Positions 25,046-34,603 of a DNA stretch of 64,000 nucleotides are shown here, one piece after another. This stretch comes from JBJXGV01 sp046160485 (GTDB taxonomy: Bacteria; Orphanbacterota; Orphanbacteria; JBJXGV01): contig JBJXGV010000012.1 of NCBI GenBank assembly GCA_046160485.1, positions 283,204 to 347,203 of the forward strand, given 5' to 3'. Made by a program: the position numbers and the translations under genes. Within the stretch, counting starts at the first letter, position 1, and every line of letters begins with the position of its first letter. A model generated the notes under the pieces. It worked only from the letters and a program-made list of their open reading frames with translations. It made no database searches and was not told where the DNA came from.

Positions 25046-26890
25046 ATGATTTCGTCGCCGCGCGCCGCCTCGTTCATCGGTTTGTCGTCCGCCGCCGGCG
25101 CGGTCGGGGCGGCCCTCGTGACCGGCGCGTTGGCGCTATTCCCCTCCTTCGCCCATGCGATTACGCCGCGCAATCCCGATCTCGCCGCCGAAGCCCGGAA
25201 GGCTGGAGTCCGCGCGCTACCCGCGCCTCCCGACTTCCCCGCGATCATGAAGCAATCCGGCGAAACCGCGTCCGGCGCCATCGCCGCCGCCGTCCCCCTG
25301 CGCGCACTCGGCCACGTCGACGTCGCGATTCTCCTCATCGATTACGACGACAACATCGGCGACACGTTCGACCGCCGCGCGTCGTTCTTCTCGAATCTCG
25401 CGTTCGCGGACGCCGGCAAGTCGATGAAGACGTACTACGACGAAAACTCCTATGGGCAACTCGAACTCGGAGGCGCGGTCGTCGGTTGGCTGCGCTCGCC
25501 GCGATCGTTCCGCTACTTCGTCAACGGCGATCGGACCGCCGGCACGGCGGACGACTACGGCTTCGACACCTCCCCCGCGGCGTTCAATCCGGCGACCGAC
25601 CCGTACCCGCACAACGTCTGGGGCATCGTCATGGAAGCGGTCAACCTCGCCGACAGCCTGATCGACTTCTCCGAGTTCGACGGCAACGGCGACGGGATCG
25701 TCGATGCGCTCTGCGTCGTACACGCCGGTCCCGGCGCGGAGGAAGCGTTCGCCGGACTCGACGACTTCATCTGGTCGCACAAGTCGAACGTGACCGACTA
25801 CCTCGCGAGTGTCAGCCGCGGCCCGCTCGCGACGCGCGACGGCGTCACGATCGGCGACTACATCATGACGCCCGCGACGGGCCGGCTCGGAGTGCTCTGC
25901 CACGAGTTCGGCCACCTGTTCGGACTACCGGATCTCTACCGCACGGATGCGACCACGCGCGAGCAATCGAGTGTCGTGGGCGGCTACGACCTGATGGACT
26001 TCGGGCCGTGGCTCGATGGGGGGATCACACCCGGACACCTCGGCGCGTGGTGCAAATACACGCTCGGCTGGATCGATCCGGCGCCGGTGTCGCTCGAGGC
26101 GGGAGCGGTGCGCGCCATCGCGGGTGCGAGTCTCTTCTCGACGGTCGCGGAGAGCCCAGACGGCGCGTTCTACCGAATCCTCTCCAACCCAAGCGGTGCG
26201 GATTGGACCGCGCGCCGAGTCGGACGCGGCGAGTACTTCCTGCTGGAGAACCGCGTCGCTGGCCGCGACAACTTCGATCGATTCCTCTTCGATTCGGGTC
26301 TGGCGATCTGGCACGTCGACGAATCGCGTGCAAACAACAATTCGGTGAACGCGAATGAACACCTGCTGACACTCGTGCAAGCGGACGGCGACGACTGGAC
26401 GGGATTCGCGGGCGATCCGCGCGGGCAAGCGGGCGATCTTTGGCCGGGGTCGCGCACCGACCGCAACTTCACGGCCGAGACGACACCCAACACGCGGCTG
26501 CACAACGGCGGCTTCTCGGGCGCCGAGATCACGAACATCGAGCAGTTCGGCGCCGTGATCGAGGCCGACCTCGCGGCGAACGCGATTCGCTTCGGCGCGT
26601 CGTACGCGTTTCCAAATCCGTTGAAGATGAGCGAGGACGGCGCGCCGGAGATCGCGTTCGTCTTCGAGCCGCAGTCCGCGCTTGCGCAGGAACAGGCACT
26701 CGGCGGCGGATTGGTCGTGCGCATCCACGATCTGTCGGGCGCGCTCGTGCGCAGACTCACGTCGGACGCGAGCCCCGCGATGTGGGATTGCCGCAACTCG
26801 GGCGGCGAAATGGTCGCGTCGGGCGCGTACTTCTACGTCGTCGAGTCCGGCGGCGAGGTCGCCGACGGGAAAGTCGTGATCCTCCACTAA
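25046..26890 (+). CDS. Secreted M6-family metalloprotease with FlgD-like C-terminal domain
   Basis: A 614-residue protein related to immune inhibitor A proteases. Residues 1-35 form a signal peptide (cleavage after SFAHA likely). The zinc site is HEFGHLFGLPD: His286, Glu287 (base), His290 and Asp296 in HExxHxxGxxD spacing, followed by GGYDLMDFG, a Met-turn-like segment. The C-terminal ~110 residues (YAFPNPLK, VRIHDLSGALVRRL, SGAYFYVVES) match the FlgD-like beta-sandwich used as a C-terminal secretion or anchoring tag in FCB-type bacteria and shared with two other proteins of this window. Likely an extracellular protease. Its start appears leaderless. Confidence 0.9.
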   Translation: MISSPRAASFIGLSSAAGAVGAALVTGALALFPSFAHAITPRNPDLAAEARKAGVRALPAPPDFPAIMKQSGETASGAIAAAVPLRALGHVDVAILLIDYDDNIGDTFDRRASFFSNLAFADAGKSMKTYYDENSYGQLELGGAVVGWLRSPRSFRYFVNGDRTAGTADDYGFDTSPAAFNPATDPYPHNVWGIVMEAVNLADSLIDFSEFDGNGDGIVDALCVVHAGPGAEEAFAGLDDFIWSHKSNVTDYLASVSRGPLATRDGVTIGDYIMTPATGRLGVLCHEFGHLFGLPDLYRTDATTREQSSVVGGYDLMDFGPWLDGGITPGHLGAWCKYTLGWIDPAPVSLEAGAVRAIAGASLFSTVAESPDGAFYRILSNPSGADWTARRVGRGEYFLLENRVAGRDNFDRFLFDSGLAIWHVDESRANNNSVNANEHLLTLVQADGDDWTGFAGDPRGQAGDLWPGSRTDRNFTAETTPNTRLHNGGFSGAEITNIEQFGAVIEADLAANAIRFGASYAFPNPLKMSEDGAPEIAFVFEPQSALAQEQALGGGLVVRIHDLSGALVRRLTSDASPAMWDCRNSGGEMVASGAYFYVVESGGEVADGKVVILH

Positions 26891-26919
26891 TGCCGCGCGC
26901 GCGGCGAGGAGTCATCAGC

Positions 26920-27225
26920 ATGAAAAACGACACGCCGCCATCGGGCGACCGCCAGCGCATCCAGATCGAACTTCCGGAGAAAGAATCGGAAGGGATCTAC
27001 TCGAACATCGTCTTCCTCAATCACACGCCGGCCGAGTTCGTGCTCGACTTCGCGCGGATTCTCCCCGGAGCTCAGAAGGCGAAGATCTATTCGCGGATCG
27101 TGATGGCACCGATGCACGCGAGGTCGCTCCTCGAGGCGCTCGAGAAAAACGTGAAGATGTACGAGGATCGCAACGGGAAGATTCGCGTCTCGGGCCAGCC
27201 CGAAGACAAGGAGATCGGTTTCTAG
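26920..27225 (+). CDS. DUF3467-family protein
   Basis: A 101-residue cytoplasmic protein with a well-placed GAGGAG eight bases before its ATG. The core GIYSNIVFLNHTPAEFVLDF followed by KIYSRIVMAPMHARSLLEAL is the DUF3467 pattern, a small family found widely in bacteria without assigned function. The last residues nearly touch the TTG start of the permease (one base between), so the two are likely one transcript. The FVLDF phrase suggests a beta-strand paired to a partner, but nothing further can be said. Confidence 0.85.
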   Translation: MKNDTPPSGDRQRIQIELPEKESEGIYSNIVFLNHTPAEFVLDFARILPGAQKAKIYSRIVMAPMHARSLLEALEKNVKMYEDRNGKIRVSGQPEDKEIGF

Positions 27226-27226
27226 G

Positions 27227-28534
27227 TTGAGCGCGCCCGACGCGCCGCCCCGCAAGATCTCGCTCTTCGACTGCATCGCCGTCGGCGTCAACGGCATCAT
27301 CGGCTCCGGAATATTTCTGCTCCCCGGGCGCATGGCGCAGGAGGCAGGCGCCGCGTCGATCGGCGCGTTCCTCGCGTGCGGCGTTTTGCTCGGACTCATC
27401 GGCCTCTGCTTCGCGGAAGCGGCGGGGCGATTCGACCGTTCGGGCGGTTCGTACATCTATGCGCGCGCGGCGTTCGGCGAACCGGCGGGATTCGCGATCG
27501 GATGGATGTCGCTCGTCAGCGGCGTGCTCGGGATGAGCGCGGTCGCGCGCGGCTTCGCGGGCTCGCTCGCGGAGTTCGTGCCGGCGCTGCACGGCGCCCC
27601 GCGCGAGGGCGCCGTCGCCGCGGCGCTCGTGCTCTTGCTCGGCGCGCTCAACGCGCGCGGGATCAAGACCGGCGCGCGCGCCTCCGACATCTTCTCGATC
27701 GCGAAACTCCTGCCGCTCATCGCGTTCGTCTCGCTCGGCATCGTCCACATCAATCCGGGCGCGTTCACGGCCGCGCAACACGCGGCGCCGACCGTGTCGG
27801 GTTTCGCCGCCGCGGTTTTCGTCGCCGCGTTCGCGCTCTCGGGCTTCGAGGTGATCCCCGTACCCGCGGGCGAGACGGAGCGCTCGCGCCGCGCCGTACC
27901 GATCGCGCTTGTCGGCTCTCTCCTCGGCGCGGCCGCGCTCTACGCAATCATCCAAATCGTCGCCGTCGGCGTTTTCCCTGGAATCGCGGGGTCGGAGCGG
28001 CCGCTCGCCGAGGCAGCGCGCGCAATCGCGGGGCCGTTCGGCGCGACGGTGATCGCGGTCGGCGCGGTCGTCTCGATGGGCGGATTCTGCGCCGGGAGCG
28101 CGCTGACGATTCCGCGCTATGTGACCGCGCTCGCCGAGGACGACATCCTCCCCGCGCGGCTCGGCGCGCGCGATGCGCGCACGAACTCCCCGGTTCTCGC
28201 GATCGCAATCGTCTCGATCGCGGGCGCGGCGTGCGCCTCGATGATCGACTTCAACAGGCTCGTCGACGTGTCGGTCACCGTCGTTTTCATGCAATACATG
28301 GGGACGTGCGTCGCCGTGCCGTACTTGCGCAAGAAGCGCCCCGATCTTCCGTACACTTGGCGCGTTCCCGGCGGTGCGACGATTCCGGTGCTCGCGACGG
28401 TTGTCTCGATCGTGCTTCTAATCGCGGCGAAACCGGGACGGCGCGAACTCGTGATGTCGGCGATCGTGCTCGCGATCGGGATGACTTACTACGCGGCGCG
28501 GCGGCTGTGGCGTCGCGCGCGCCACAACGCGTAA
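27227..28534 (+). CDS. APC-superfamily amino-acid permease
   Basis: 435 residues with about twelve hydrophobic helices. The first helix holds GVNGIIGSGIFLLPG, the unwound substrate-binding segment of APC transporters, and PAGETERSRRAVP matches the conserved loop after TM6. Starts with TTG one base after the DUF3467 stop; AAGGAG sits 13 bases upstream, a long spacing, so a start slightly downstream is possible. The substrate is unknown. Confidence 0.88.
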   Translation: MSAPDAPPRKISLFDCIAVGVNGIIGSGIFLLPGRMAQEAGAASIGAFLACGVLLGLIGLCFAEAAGRFDRSGGSYIYARAAFGEPAGFAIGWMSLVSGVLGMSAVARGFAGSLAEFVPALHGAPREGAVAAALVLLLGALNARGIKTGARASDIFSIAKLLPLIAFVSLGIVHINPGAFTAAQHAAPTVSGFAAAVFVAAFALSGFEVIPVPAGETERSRRAVPIALVGSLLGAAALYAIIQIVAVGVFPGIAGSERPLAEAARAIAGPFGATVIAVGAVVSMGGFCAGSALTIPRYVTALAEDDILPARLGARDARTNSPVLAIAIVSIAGAACASMIDFNRLVDVSVTVVFMQYMGTCVAVPYLRKKRPDLPYTWRVPGGATIPVLATVVSIVLLIAAKPGRRELVMSAIVLAIGMTYYAARRLWRRARHNA

Positions 28535-28592
28535 CCGGAATCGCGCGCCTGCCGAGTCCGTCGCAGCAAGCCCACGGCGCCGCGAACGCGCG

Positions 28593-29546
28593 CTAGCCGA
28601 GTTCGCGCAAGAGCCGCTCGCGGAGCGGCGCCGGATCCGGGAGCGAGAGGAGCGGGCCGAGGCCGCGCGTCGCGGCAACGAGCGCGGCGAGCGCGTTGCC
28701 GGCGCACGCGGCGCGCAGCGCATCGCCGGTACGCGCGTACTCTGCGAGAAAACCGGATGCGAACGAGTCGCCGCAGCCTGTCGTGTCGGCGACGCAGACG
28801 CCGGGGACCGCGGCGACGAAGCGCGCGCGCGCACGCGGCCGCCCTCCGAGTCCGTCGTGCGCGGCGATGAACACGCCGCGCGCATCGAGCGTCACCGCGA
28901 CGACGCGCGGGCCGCACTCGAACACCGCGTCCGCGGCGCGCTCGAAGTCGCGCGGCTCCGCAAGCGGCAGTCCCGTGAACCACGAGATCTCCGCGTCGTT
29001 GCCCTTGAGCACCTCGACGGGCGCGCACCATTCGCGCCACTGCGGGACCGCGCGATACGCACGCGTGCCATCCGCAAGCGGCCGCGACAGCGTCACGCTC
29101 TGAACGTCGAGGAGCACGCGCGCACCGCCGCGCGCCGCGCGCGCGATCTGAGCCGGCGTGAAGTCCCAGCCTGAGATGAGATTCGCGAGGAGGAAATCGG
29201 CGCGCGCGGCGCCGAGTAACTCTTCATCCGAGAGAGAGCCGACTCGATCTTCGACCGTTTCGATTCGCGCTGCGTCGGACGTGTACGTGAGCGTGACCGC
29301 GTTCGAGCCGCCGGGAAGGAATCGCATTCCGCTCGCGTCGATCGCGGGACATGCGGCGAAGAGCGCCGCGATCTCGTCGCGGTCGTCCTCGCCCGCGCGC
29401 CCGATCGGCCGGATAACGTCGCCCGGCTCCGCGCAGCGCGCGAGCGCAAGCGCGTTGTAGAGAATTCCGCCGAGGCTCGTGTGCGTGTCGCCCGCCGCCG
29501 CGACGACGCGGTCGCGCGTCACGGTCCCCGCGATCGCGAACTCCAC
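28593..29546 (-). CDS. PfkB-family sugar or nucleoside kinase
   Basis: 317 residues starting at GTG one base after the acyltransferase stop. TSLGGILYNALALARC is the N-terminal sugar-binding region and DTTGCGDSFASGF (PfkB signature 2) supplies the anion hole and catalytic Asp. The second signature is clear but the N-terminal part is divergent, so the substrate cannot be assigned. Last gene of a run with the DUF362 ferredoxin-like and LpxL-like genes. Confidence 0.85.
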   Translation of the reverse strand: MEFAIAGTVTRDRVVAAAGDTHTSLGGILYNALALARCAEPGDVIRPIGRAGEDDRDEIAALFAACPAIDASGMRFLPGGSNAVTLTYTSDAARIETVEDRVGSLSDEELLGAARADFLLANLISGWDFTPAQIARAARGGARVLLDVQSVTLSRPLADGTRAYRAVPQWREWCAPVEVLKGNDAEISWFTGLPLAEPRDFERAADAVFECGPRVVAVTLDARGVFIAAHDGLGGRPRARARFVAAVPGVCVADTTGCGDSFASGFLAEYARTGDALRAACAGNALAALVAATRGLGPLLSLPDPAPLRERLLRELG

Positions 29547-29547
29547 G

Positions 29548-30471
29548 CTAGTTCGGCCGCCAGTCCGTGCGCGCGGGCTGCGTCTTCCAGCGCTTGTGCG
29601 GCCAGAACCAGTGATCGGGCCGCGCCATCACCGCCGCGGTGATTTGGTCCGTGTACGCCTGCGTGTACTTCACGATGTCCTCGAGCTCGCGCCCGCTCGG
29701 CTCGACCGCGATCGGCGGCATGAGCACGGCCTTGTGGTGCGCGCCGCGCGTCCGCGTGATGAACGCCGTCGCGATCGGCGCGCGCATCCGCACCGCGAAC
29801 GCCGCCGGCCCCTGCGGCGTCGACGCCGGCCGCCCGAGGAAATTCACGAACACGCCGTGCCGCCGCGCATCCTGATCCGCGAGGATGCAAATGAACTCGT
29901 TGCGCTTGAGCACTTGCAGCACGTGCCGCGCCGAAACGCCGACCTGGATCACGCCGATTCCCATCTTCACGCGGTGCTCGTTGAGGAGCGCGTCGATCTG
30001 CTCGTTGTGTTGCTTGCCCACGAGAAAACTCACCGGGTATCCGCGATGCGCGAGCGCGATGCCGAAGAGTTCCCACGATCCGTAATGCGCGGTGACGAGC
30101 ACGCCGCCACGCCCCGCCGCGAGGAGCGCATCGAGATGCTCCGTCCCCTCCATCTCGACCATCGCGTCGATCTCTTCGCGTTTCATCGAGCGGAAGCGCA
30201 GGTACTCGAGGAACGTGCGCCCGACGTTCCTGTAGGCCTCGAGGGCGATCGCTTCCATTTCCTTCTCGGTTTTCGTCTCGCGAAACACGGAGCGCAGGTT
30301 GTTCATCGCGACATCGCGGCGATAACGCGTCACGCGGAAGACGAACTCGCCGAGAAATGCACCGACACCGATCGCAAGACTCCACGGAAGAAACCGCGCG
30401 AACAGCGAAATGAAGAGCACGAGGACGTACTCGACCTTGCGGCGTTGCTCCTTCGGGATAAGGGGCGTCAC
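29548..30471 (-). CDS. Lipid A biosynthesis acyltransferase (LpxL/HtrB family)
   Basis: 307 residues from a GTG at 30471. One N-terminal membrane helix (about 15-40), then the LPLAT motif TAHYGSWE with the catalytic His129 and Glu134 in Hx4E form, and DQDARRHGVFVNFLGRPA, the conserved block II of LpxL/LpxM. Adds a secondary acyl chain to a lipid A precursor at the inner membrane, implying a lipopolysaccharide-bearing outer membrane. The open frame continues further upstream inside the DUF362 gene; that part was rejected as non-coding. Confidence 0.9.
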   Translation of the reverse strand: MTPLIPKEQRRKVEYVLVLFISLFARFLPWSLAIGVGAFLGEFVFRVTRYRRDVAMNNLRSVFRETKTEKEMEAIALEAYRNVGRTFLEYLRFRSMKREEIDAMVEMEGTEHLDALLAAGRGGVLVTAHYGSWELFGIALAHRGYPVSFLVGKQHNEQIDALLNEHRVKMGIGVIQVGVSARHVLQVLKRNEFICILADQDARRHGVFVNFLGRPASTPQGPAAFAVRMRAPIATAFITRTRGAHHKAVLMPPIAVEPSGRELEDIVKYTQAYTDQITAAVMARPDHWFWPHKRWKTQPARTDWRPN

Positions 30472-30479
30472 GATCGAAC

Positions 30480-31613
30480 CTAGCGGGCGGAGCCGACGAA
30501 GAGGCGCACGAGCGGGCTCGCCTCGGCGCGCATCGCCTGCGTCGGGCACACCTCTTGGCACGTGATGCAGTTGATGCAGCGCGTGTAGTCGACGACGGGG
30601 AGCCGGTCGACCATCGCGATCGTGTCGACGGGGCACGACGTCGCGCAGAGCGTGCAGCCGATGCACGCCGGCGCGTGCGCCTTCGGGCGAATCCACACGA
30701 GCCGGCCCGCGAGGCGCAGGAGCGTTTCGGGGACGAACTTCAGCACGCGATTCGACGGCAGATCGAAATCGTTCACGCGCGCCTCCGCGAGCGGAACGCC
30801 GATCACGCGAATCGCGTCGAGGCTGCCGGCGCCGAGCCCGCGCGCCGCACCGAGCCGCGTCGTGTCGATCTCCGCGGGGCGGAAGCCGATCACCGCGGAC
30901 GCGACCGCGTCGATCGCGACGCCATCTTCCGCCGCAAGCAGAAGCCCAAGTTCACGCGGACGCCCCGACGCCGGCCCATTCCCCTCCATCGCGACGATTC
31001 CATCGACGATGTGCAGCGCGGGCGCGACGAGCGCGTGAATGTCGAGGAGGATCTCGGCGAAGTTCTCGGGATGCGGCGCTTCCTTGTGATACGCGCCCTT
31101 CCCGAAACCGGGAATCGCGCCGAACGTGTTCTTGAGCGCGCCCGTGAAGAGCGTGAGCCCGTGCGTCTTGAGCTTCGGCAGATTGATGACGAGATCGGAT
31201 TCGAGCACGGGGCGCGAGAGGAAGTAGCGGCGGCCGCGCGCTGTGCGCTCCACGACGCCCGACGCTTCGAGAGAGACGAGTGTTGCGCCGGTTTCGCGCG
31301 CCACGTCGGTCATCCCAGTTTTCTCCCAGACGCGGCGGATCCCTTTGAGCGCGCCCGCGGGTGAATCGCCGATCGAGACGCGCGCGCCGAGTTCGATCGC
31401 GCGCCGCGCGACCGCGCGCACGAGCGCCGGGTGCGTCGTGACCGCCTTCGCCGGGTTCTTCGCCGAGAGGAGATTCGGCTTGAGGAAAACACGCATGCCC
31501 GGCCGCACGAAGCGCTCGAGCCCGCCGAGATTCGCGAGCGCGCAATCGAGAGCCGCGCCAACGGCGGCATCGTCGTACGAGCGCACCGCCTCCATCGCGA
31601 CGTCGGATCTCAT
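30480..31613 (-). CDS. DUF362 protein with C-terminal 2x[4Fe-4S] ferredoxin domain
   Basis: 377 residues with the ATG at 31613. DUF362 core: GMRVFLKPNLLSAKNP, SIGDSPAGA, NLPKLKTHGLTLFTGALKN, GNGPASGRP. Near the C-terminus two clusters CIGCTLCATSCP and CINCITCQEVCP have the CxxCxxCxxxCP spacing of bacterial ferredoxins. These proteins are thought to act as iron-sulfur redox or assembly factors; no specific reaction is known. A TTGACA promoter upstream starts transcription near 31635, at a GTG (31634) that could be an alternative leaderless start seven codons earlier. Confidence 0.88.
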   Translation of the reverse strand: MRSDVAMEAVRSYDDAAVGAALDCALANLGGLERFVRPGMRVFLKPNLLSAKNPAKAVTTHPALVRAVARRAIELGARVSIGDSPAGALKGIRRVWEKTGMTDVARETGATLVSLEASGVVERTARGRRYFLSRPVLESDLVINLPKLKTHGLTLFTGALKNTFGAIPGFGKGAYHKEAPHPENFAEILLDIHALVAPALHIVDGIVAMEGNGPASGRPRELGLLLAAEDGVAIDAVASAVIGFRPAEIDTTRLGAARGLGAGSLDAIRVIGVPLAEARVNDFDLPSNRVLKFVPETLLRLAGRLVWIRPKAHAPACIGCTLCATSCPVDTIAMVDRLPVVDYTRCINCITCQEVCPTQAMRAEASPLVRLFVGSAR

Positions 31614-31641
31614 CGGGGAGCGCGCGGAATTCACGGCCGCG

Positions 31642-31670
31642 ATGCTAGGTTCGCGCGGCGCACGTGTCAA
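31642..31670 (-). promoter_or_regulatory. Sigma-70 promoter of the DUF362-LpxL-PfkB run
   Basis: Reverse strand TTGACA (31665-31670), 17-base spacer, TAGCAT (31642-31647); start near 31635. It lies just behind the stop of the upstream kinase gene, separating the two transcripts. Confidence 0.65.
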
Positions 31671-31680
31671 ACGCGCTTCG

Positions 31681-34590
31681 TTACGCGCCGGGTTCTGCGG
31701 CGCGCCGCCACCGAGCCGCGTCATCGGGCCGGCGCCACGCCGCGTAGAGGTCCGCGAGCGTCTGCGCGACGTCGCGCGTGCGCGGGTGCTGCGCGCCGAG
31801 GCTCGCGCTCAACGCCGCGTGCGCGCTCAGAAGCTCGCTTTCCGCCTCGTCGCGGCGCCCGATCGCGGCGAGCGCGCGCCCGTAGTTGGAGCGAAGGACC
31901 GCTCGGTTCGGGTGGCCCTCAGGGAAGGCACGATCCGCGACGGCCAACGCCGAACTGAACGTCGTCTCCGCCTCGGCGGCGCGCCCCTGGTCGAGGAGCG
32001 ACTTCCCGATGTTGTTCGTCGCAATGACAACGAGCGGATGCTCGTCTCCGAGCAGTTCGCGAGTCACGGCGCGTGCCTCCTCGAACGCGCGCACGGCGTC
32101 GTCGTGCCGTCCCATGCGCCGGTAGAGCGCGCCGAGGTTGTTGAGCGCGCGCGCGCTGTCGAGGTGCTTCGGACCAAAGAGGCGGCGCAGCGTATCGAGC
32201 ACCTCGCGGCGCACCGCGAGCGCTTCTTCGTGCTTGCCCTGGTCCTGCAGCGAGATGGCGAGAAGGTCCTTCGCGACTGCCACTTCGGCGTTGTCGTCGC
32301 CCAGCACGGGAATCAAGAGCGCGAGCCCCTCGCGCTGGAGCGACTCCGCCTCCGCCAGCCGCCCAGCCTTCTGCATTGTGTCCCCCAGATTGCCGAGCGC
32401 GACCGCGATCGAGAGATGGCTCGGTCCCAGGATGCGCCGCTGCATCTCGAGCACCTCGCGCTCGAGCCGCTCCTCTTCCGCGAGATCTCCCTTCGCGGCG
32501 ACGGCGATCGCGAGAACGCCCAATGCCGACGCAACGTGCGCGTCATCGCCTTCGTGGAGACGGCGTTGCAGCGCGACCGCCTCGCGCGCCGCGGCCTCGG
32601 CGTCGTCGAGCCGCCCGATATCCACGAGGAGCCGCGCCCTCTCCGCCTGAAGCGCCGCGAGTTCTGCGCCGTGCGGACCGGCGGCGCGCTGGACCGCGAC
32701 CGCGACGGCGAGCAGCGACTCGGCTTCCGCGTGCCGCCCCAAGTTGGTAAGTGTCTCGCCGCGGAGGCGCTGATACTGCGCTTTCAATTCCGCCGGGGCG
32801 CCGTGCCGCGCCTCGATCTCCGCGCCGATCGCCGCGAACGCGGACTCCGCCGCGGCGTACCGCCGCCTCCGGAGCTCGAGCTCCGCGAGCGCGAGCCGAC
32901 TCTCGAGCGTCTCGTCGGATCGCTCGCCGGTTTCGGCGCGGCGCGTTTCGACCGCGCGCCGCAGGTGGGGTTCCGCTTCGTCGAACAGCGCGAGGCCGAT
33001 GTAGGTGGTCGCGAGCGCGTGATGGATCGCGGCGCTCACGCGTGGCGACGCAACCGCATCCGCATCGACGAGGCGCGCCGCGCGATCGACCATCTCCCGG
33101 ACGGTCACTTCGGCGCTACGCGGATTGAACTCGGGATTGGCTTCGCGCAGCATGGCGGTGAGGAACGCGTTGACCGCGGTGGCGATTTGCGCCTGGCTCC
33201 TCGCTTCCTGCTCGGATCGCCGCGCCCGCGCCGCCTGCATCGTCGTCGCCGCGATCCCGACGAGAAGCGCCGCGACCACGGCAGCGGCACCCGCGACGAG
33301 AGCGCGATGCCTTCGGGCGAGCTTGCCGACGCGGTAGAGCGTGCTCGGCGGCCCGGCCAGCACGGGCTCGTCGCGCAAGTGACGCTCGATGTCGTCCGCG
33401 AACGCGGCGGGCGAGGAGTAACGCCGCGCGCGGTCCTTCTCCATCGCGCGGCCGATGATCCAATCGAGGTCGCCGGCGAGCTCGCGCGCGATCGCCGTCG
33501 GCGCGCGCTCGCCCGCGCGCGCGGCGGCGCTCGGCCGCGGCGGCTCCTCCTCGCGCAGAACCTTCTGGATCTGCGCGATGCCGGCGCCACGGAGCGTTTC
33601 GCTCGCGAATGGAAGCCGCCCCGTCAGCAGGCGGTAGAGGATCGCGCCGAGCGAATAGACGTCCGCGCGCGTGTCGACGTCGGCGCCGCCGGACTGCGCG
33701 TGCTCCGGGCTCATGAACTCCGGCGTGCCGAGAAACTCCCCGGCGCGCGTGTGCAGCGTTTCTCCCGCGAGCGCGGCCGCGGTCGCCTTCGCGATGCCGA
33801 AGTCGATCACCTTCGGAAGCGGCTTGCCGTCGGCGGTCGTGACGAGGATGTTCGACGGCTTCAGGTCCCGGTGAATCACTCCCTTCTGGTGCGCGTGCTC
33901 CACCGCGCGGCACACGGCGATGAACAGCTCGAGCCGCTCGCGCAGCGACGGGGCGGCGCGATCGCAGAACTCGGTGATCGACTCGCCGCTCACCAACTCC
34001 ATTACGAAGTAAGGGCGCCCCTCGTTGGTCGCGCCGGCGTCGAGAACCTTCGCCACGCTCGGATGGTCCATGAGCGCGAGCGCGTGCCGCTCCGCCTCGA
34101 AGCGCGCGAGCACCGCGCGCGAGTCCATCCCAGGCTTGAGGATCTTGATGGCGACGCGCCGCCGCACGGGCTCCGACTGCTCCGCCGCGAAAACCTCGCC
34201 GAAGCCGCCTTCGCCCAGTTTCTCGACGAAGCGGTACGGACCGATCGTGTCGGGAAGCGCCCCGCGCGCGCCGTCGCCGGCAGCGACAGTGTGTGCGCGC
34301 GGCGAATCGTCGCCGGCCGCGCCGGTGTCGCCCGCCGGGTGCGGCACAATCGGCGTGAGGATTCCGGAAGCGGGACGCGCGTCGTGCACAAGCAGTTCGA
34401 GAATCTCGCCGCGGAGCGCGACGTCCTCGCCGCAGAGCGCGGCGAGCCGCACGACACGCTCTGCCTCGGGAAGCGCAGCGCACTCGTGGAAGATCGCCTC
34501 GATCCGCGCGAGGCGGCTGTCGCTCGAAGAACCACCGCGCGCAGGATCGCCTGCCGCACCGCCCGGCGATCCGCCTCGCTCCGCCGTCAT
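31681..34590 (-). CDS. Membrane Ser/Thr protein kinase with TPR sensor region
   Basis: 969 residues from the ATG at 34590, 13 bases after the ECF sigma stop; the longer open frame upstream overlaps sigma out of frame and was discarded. After an N-terminal linker the Hanks kinase spans about 118-385: GEGGFGEV loop, Lys149, HRDLKPSN (240-247), DFG (263-265), SPE. One transmembrane helix at about 388-410. The remaining 550 residues are degenerate and canonical TPRs of the 42-residue type (for example ALNNLGALYRRMGRHDDAV), predicted outside the membrane. This arrangement (ECF sigma factor plus kinase-TPR) is typical of FCB and planctomycete-like groups, where the kinase is thought to regulate the sigma factor by phosphorylation. 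Confidence 0.92.
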   Translation of the reverse strand: MTAERGGSPGGAAGDPARGGSSSDSRLARIEAIFHECAALPEAERVVRLAALCGEDVALRGEILELLVHDARPASGILTPIVPHPAGDTGAAGDDSPRAHTVAAGDGARGALPDTIGPYRFVEKLGEGGFGEVFAAEQSEPVRRRVAIKILKPGMDSRAVLARFEAERHALALMDHPSVAKVLDAGATNEGRPYFVMELVSGESITEFCDRAAPSLRERLELFIAVCRAVEHAHQKGVIHRDLKPSNILVTTADGKPLPKVIDFGIAKATAAALAGETLHTRAGEFLGTPEFMSPEHAQSGGADVDTRADVYSLGAILYRLLTGRLPFASETLRGAGIAQIQKVLREEEPPRPSAAARAGERAPTAIARELAGDLDWIIGRAMEKDRARRYSSPAAFADDIERHLRDEPVLAGPPSTLYRVGKLARRHRALVAGAAAVVAALLVGIAATTMQAARARRSEQEARSQAQIATAVNAFLTAMLREANPEFNPRSAEVTVREMVDRAARLVDADAVASPRVSAAIHHALATTYIGLALFDEAEPHLRRAVETRRAETGERSDETLESRLALAELELRRRRYAAAESAFAAIGAEIEARHGAPAELKAQYQRLRGETLTNLGRHAEAESLLAVAVAVQRAAGPHGAELAALQAERARLLVDIGRLDDAEAAAREAVALQRRLHEGDDAHVASALGVLAIAVAAKGDLAEEERLEREVLEMQRRILGPSHLSIAVALGNLGDTMQKAGRLAEAESLQREGLALLIPVLGDDNAEVAVAKDLLAISLQDQGKHEEALAVRREVLDTLRRLFGPKHLDSARALNNLGALYRRMGRHDDAVRAFEEARAVTRELLGDEHPLVVIATNNIGKSLLDQGRAAEAETTFSSALAVADRAFPEGHPNRAVLRSNYGRALAAIGRRDEAESELLSAHAALSASLGAQHPRTRDVAQTLADLYAAWRRPDDAARWRRAAEPGA

Positions 34591-34603
34591 CGCGCTCGCT
34601 GCC

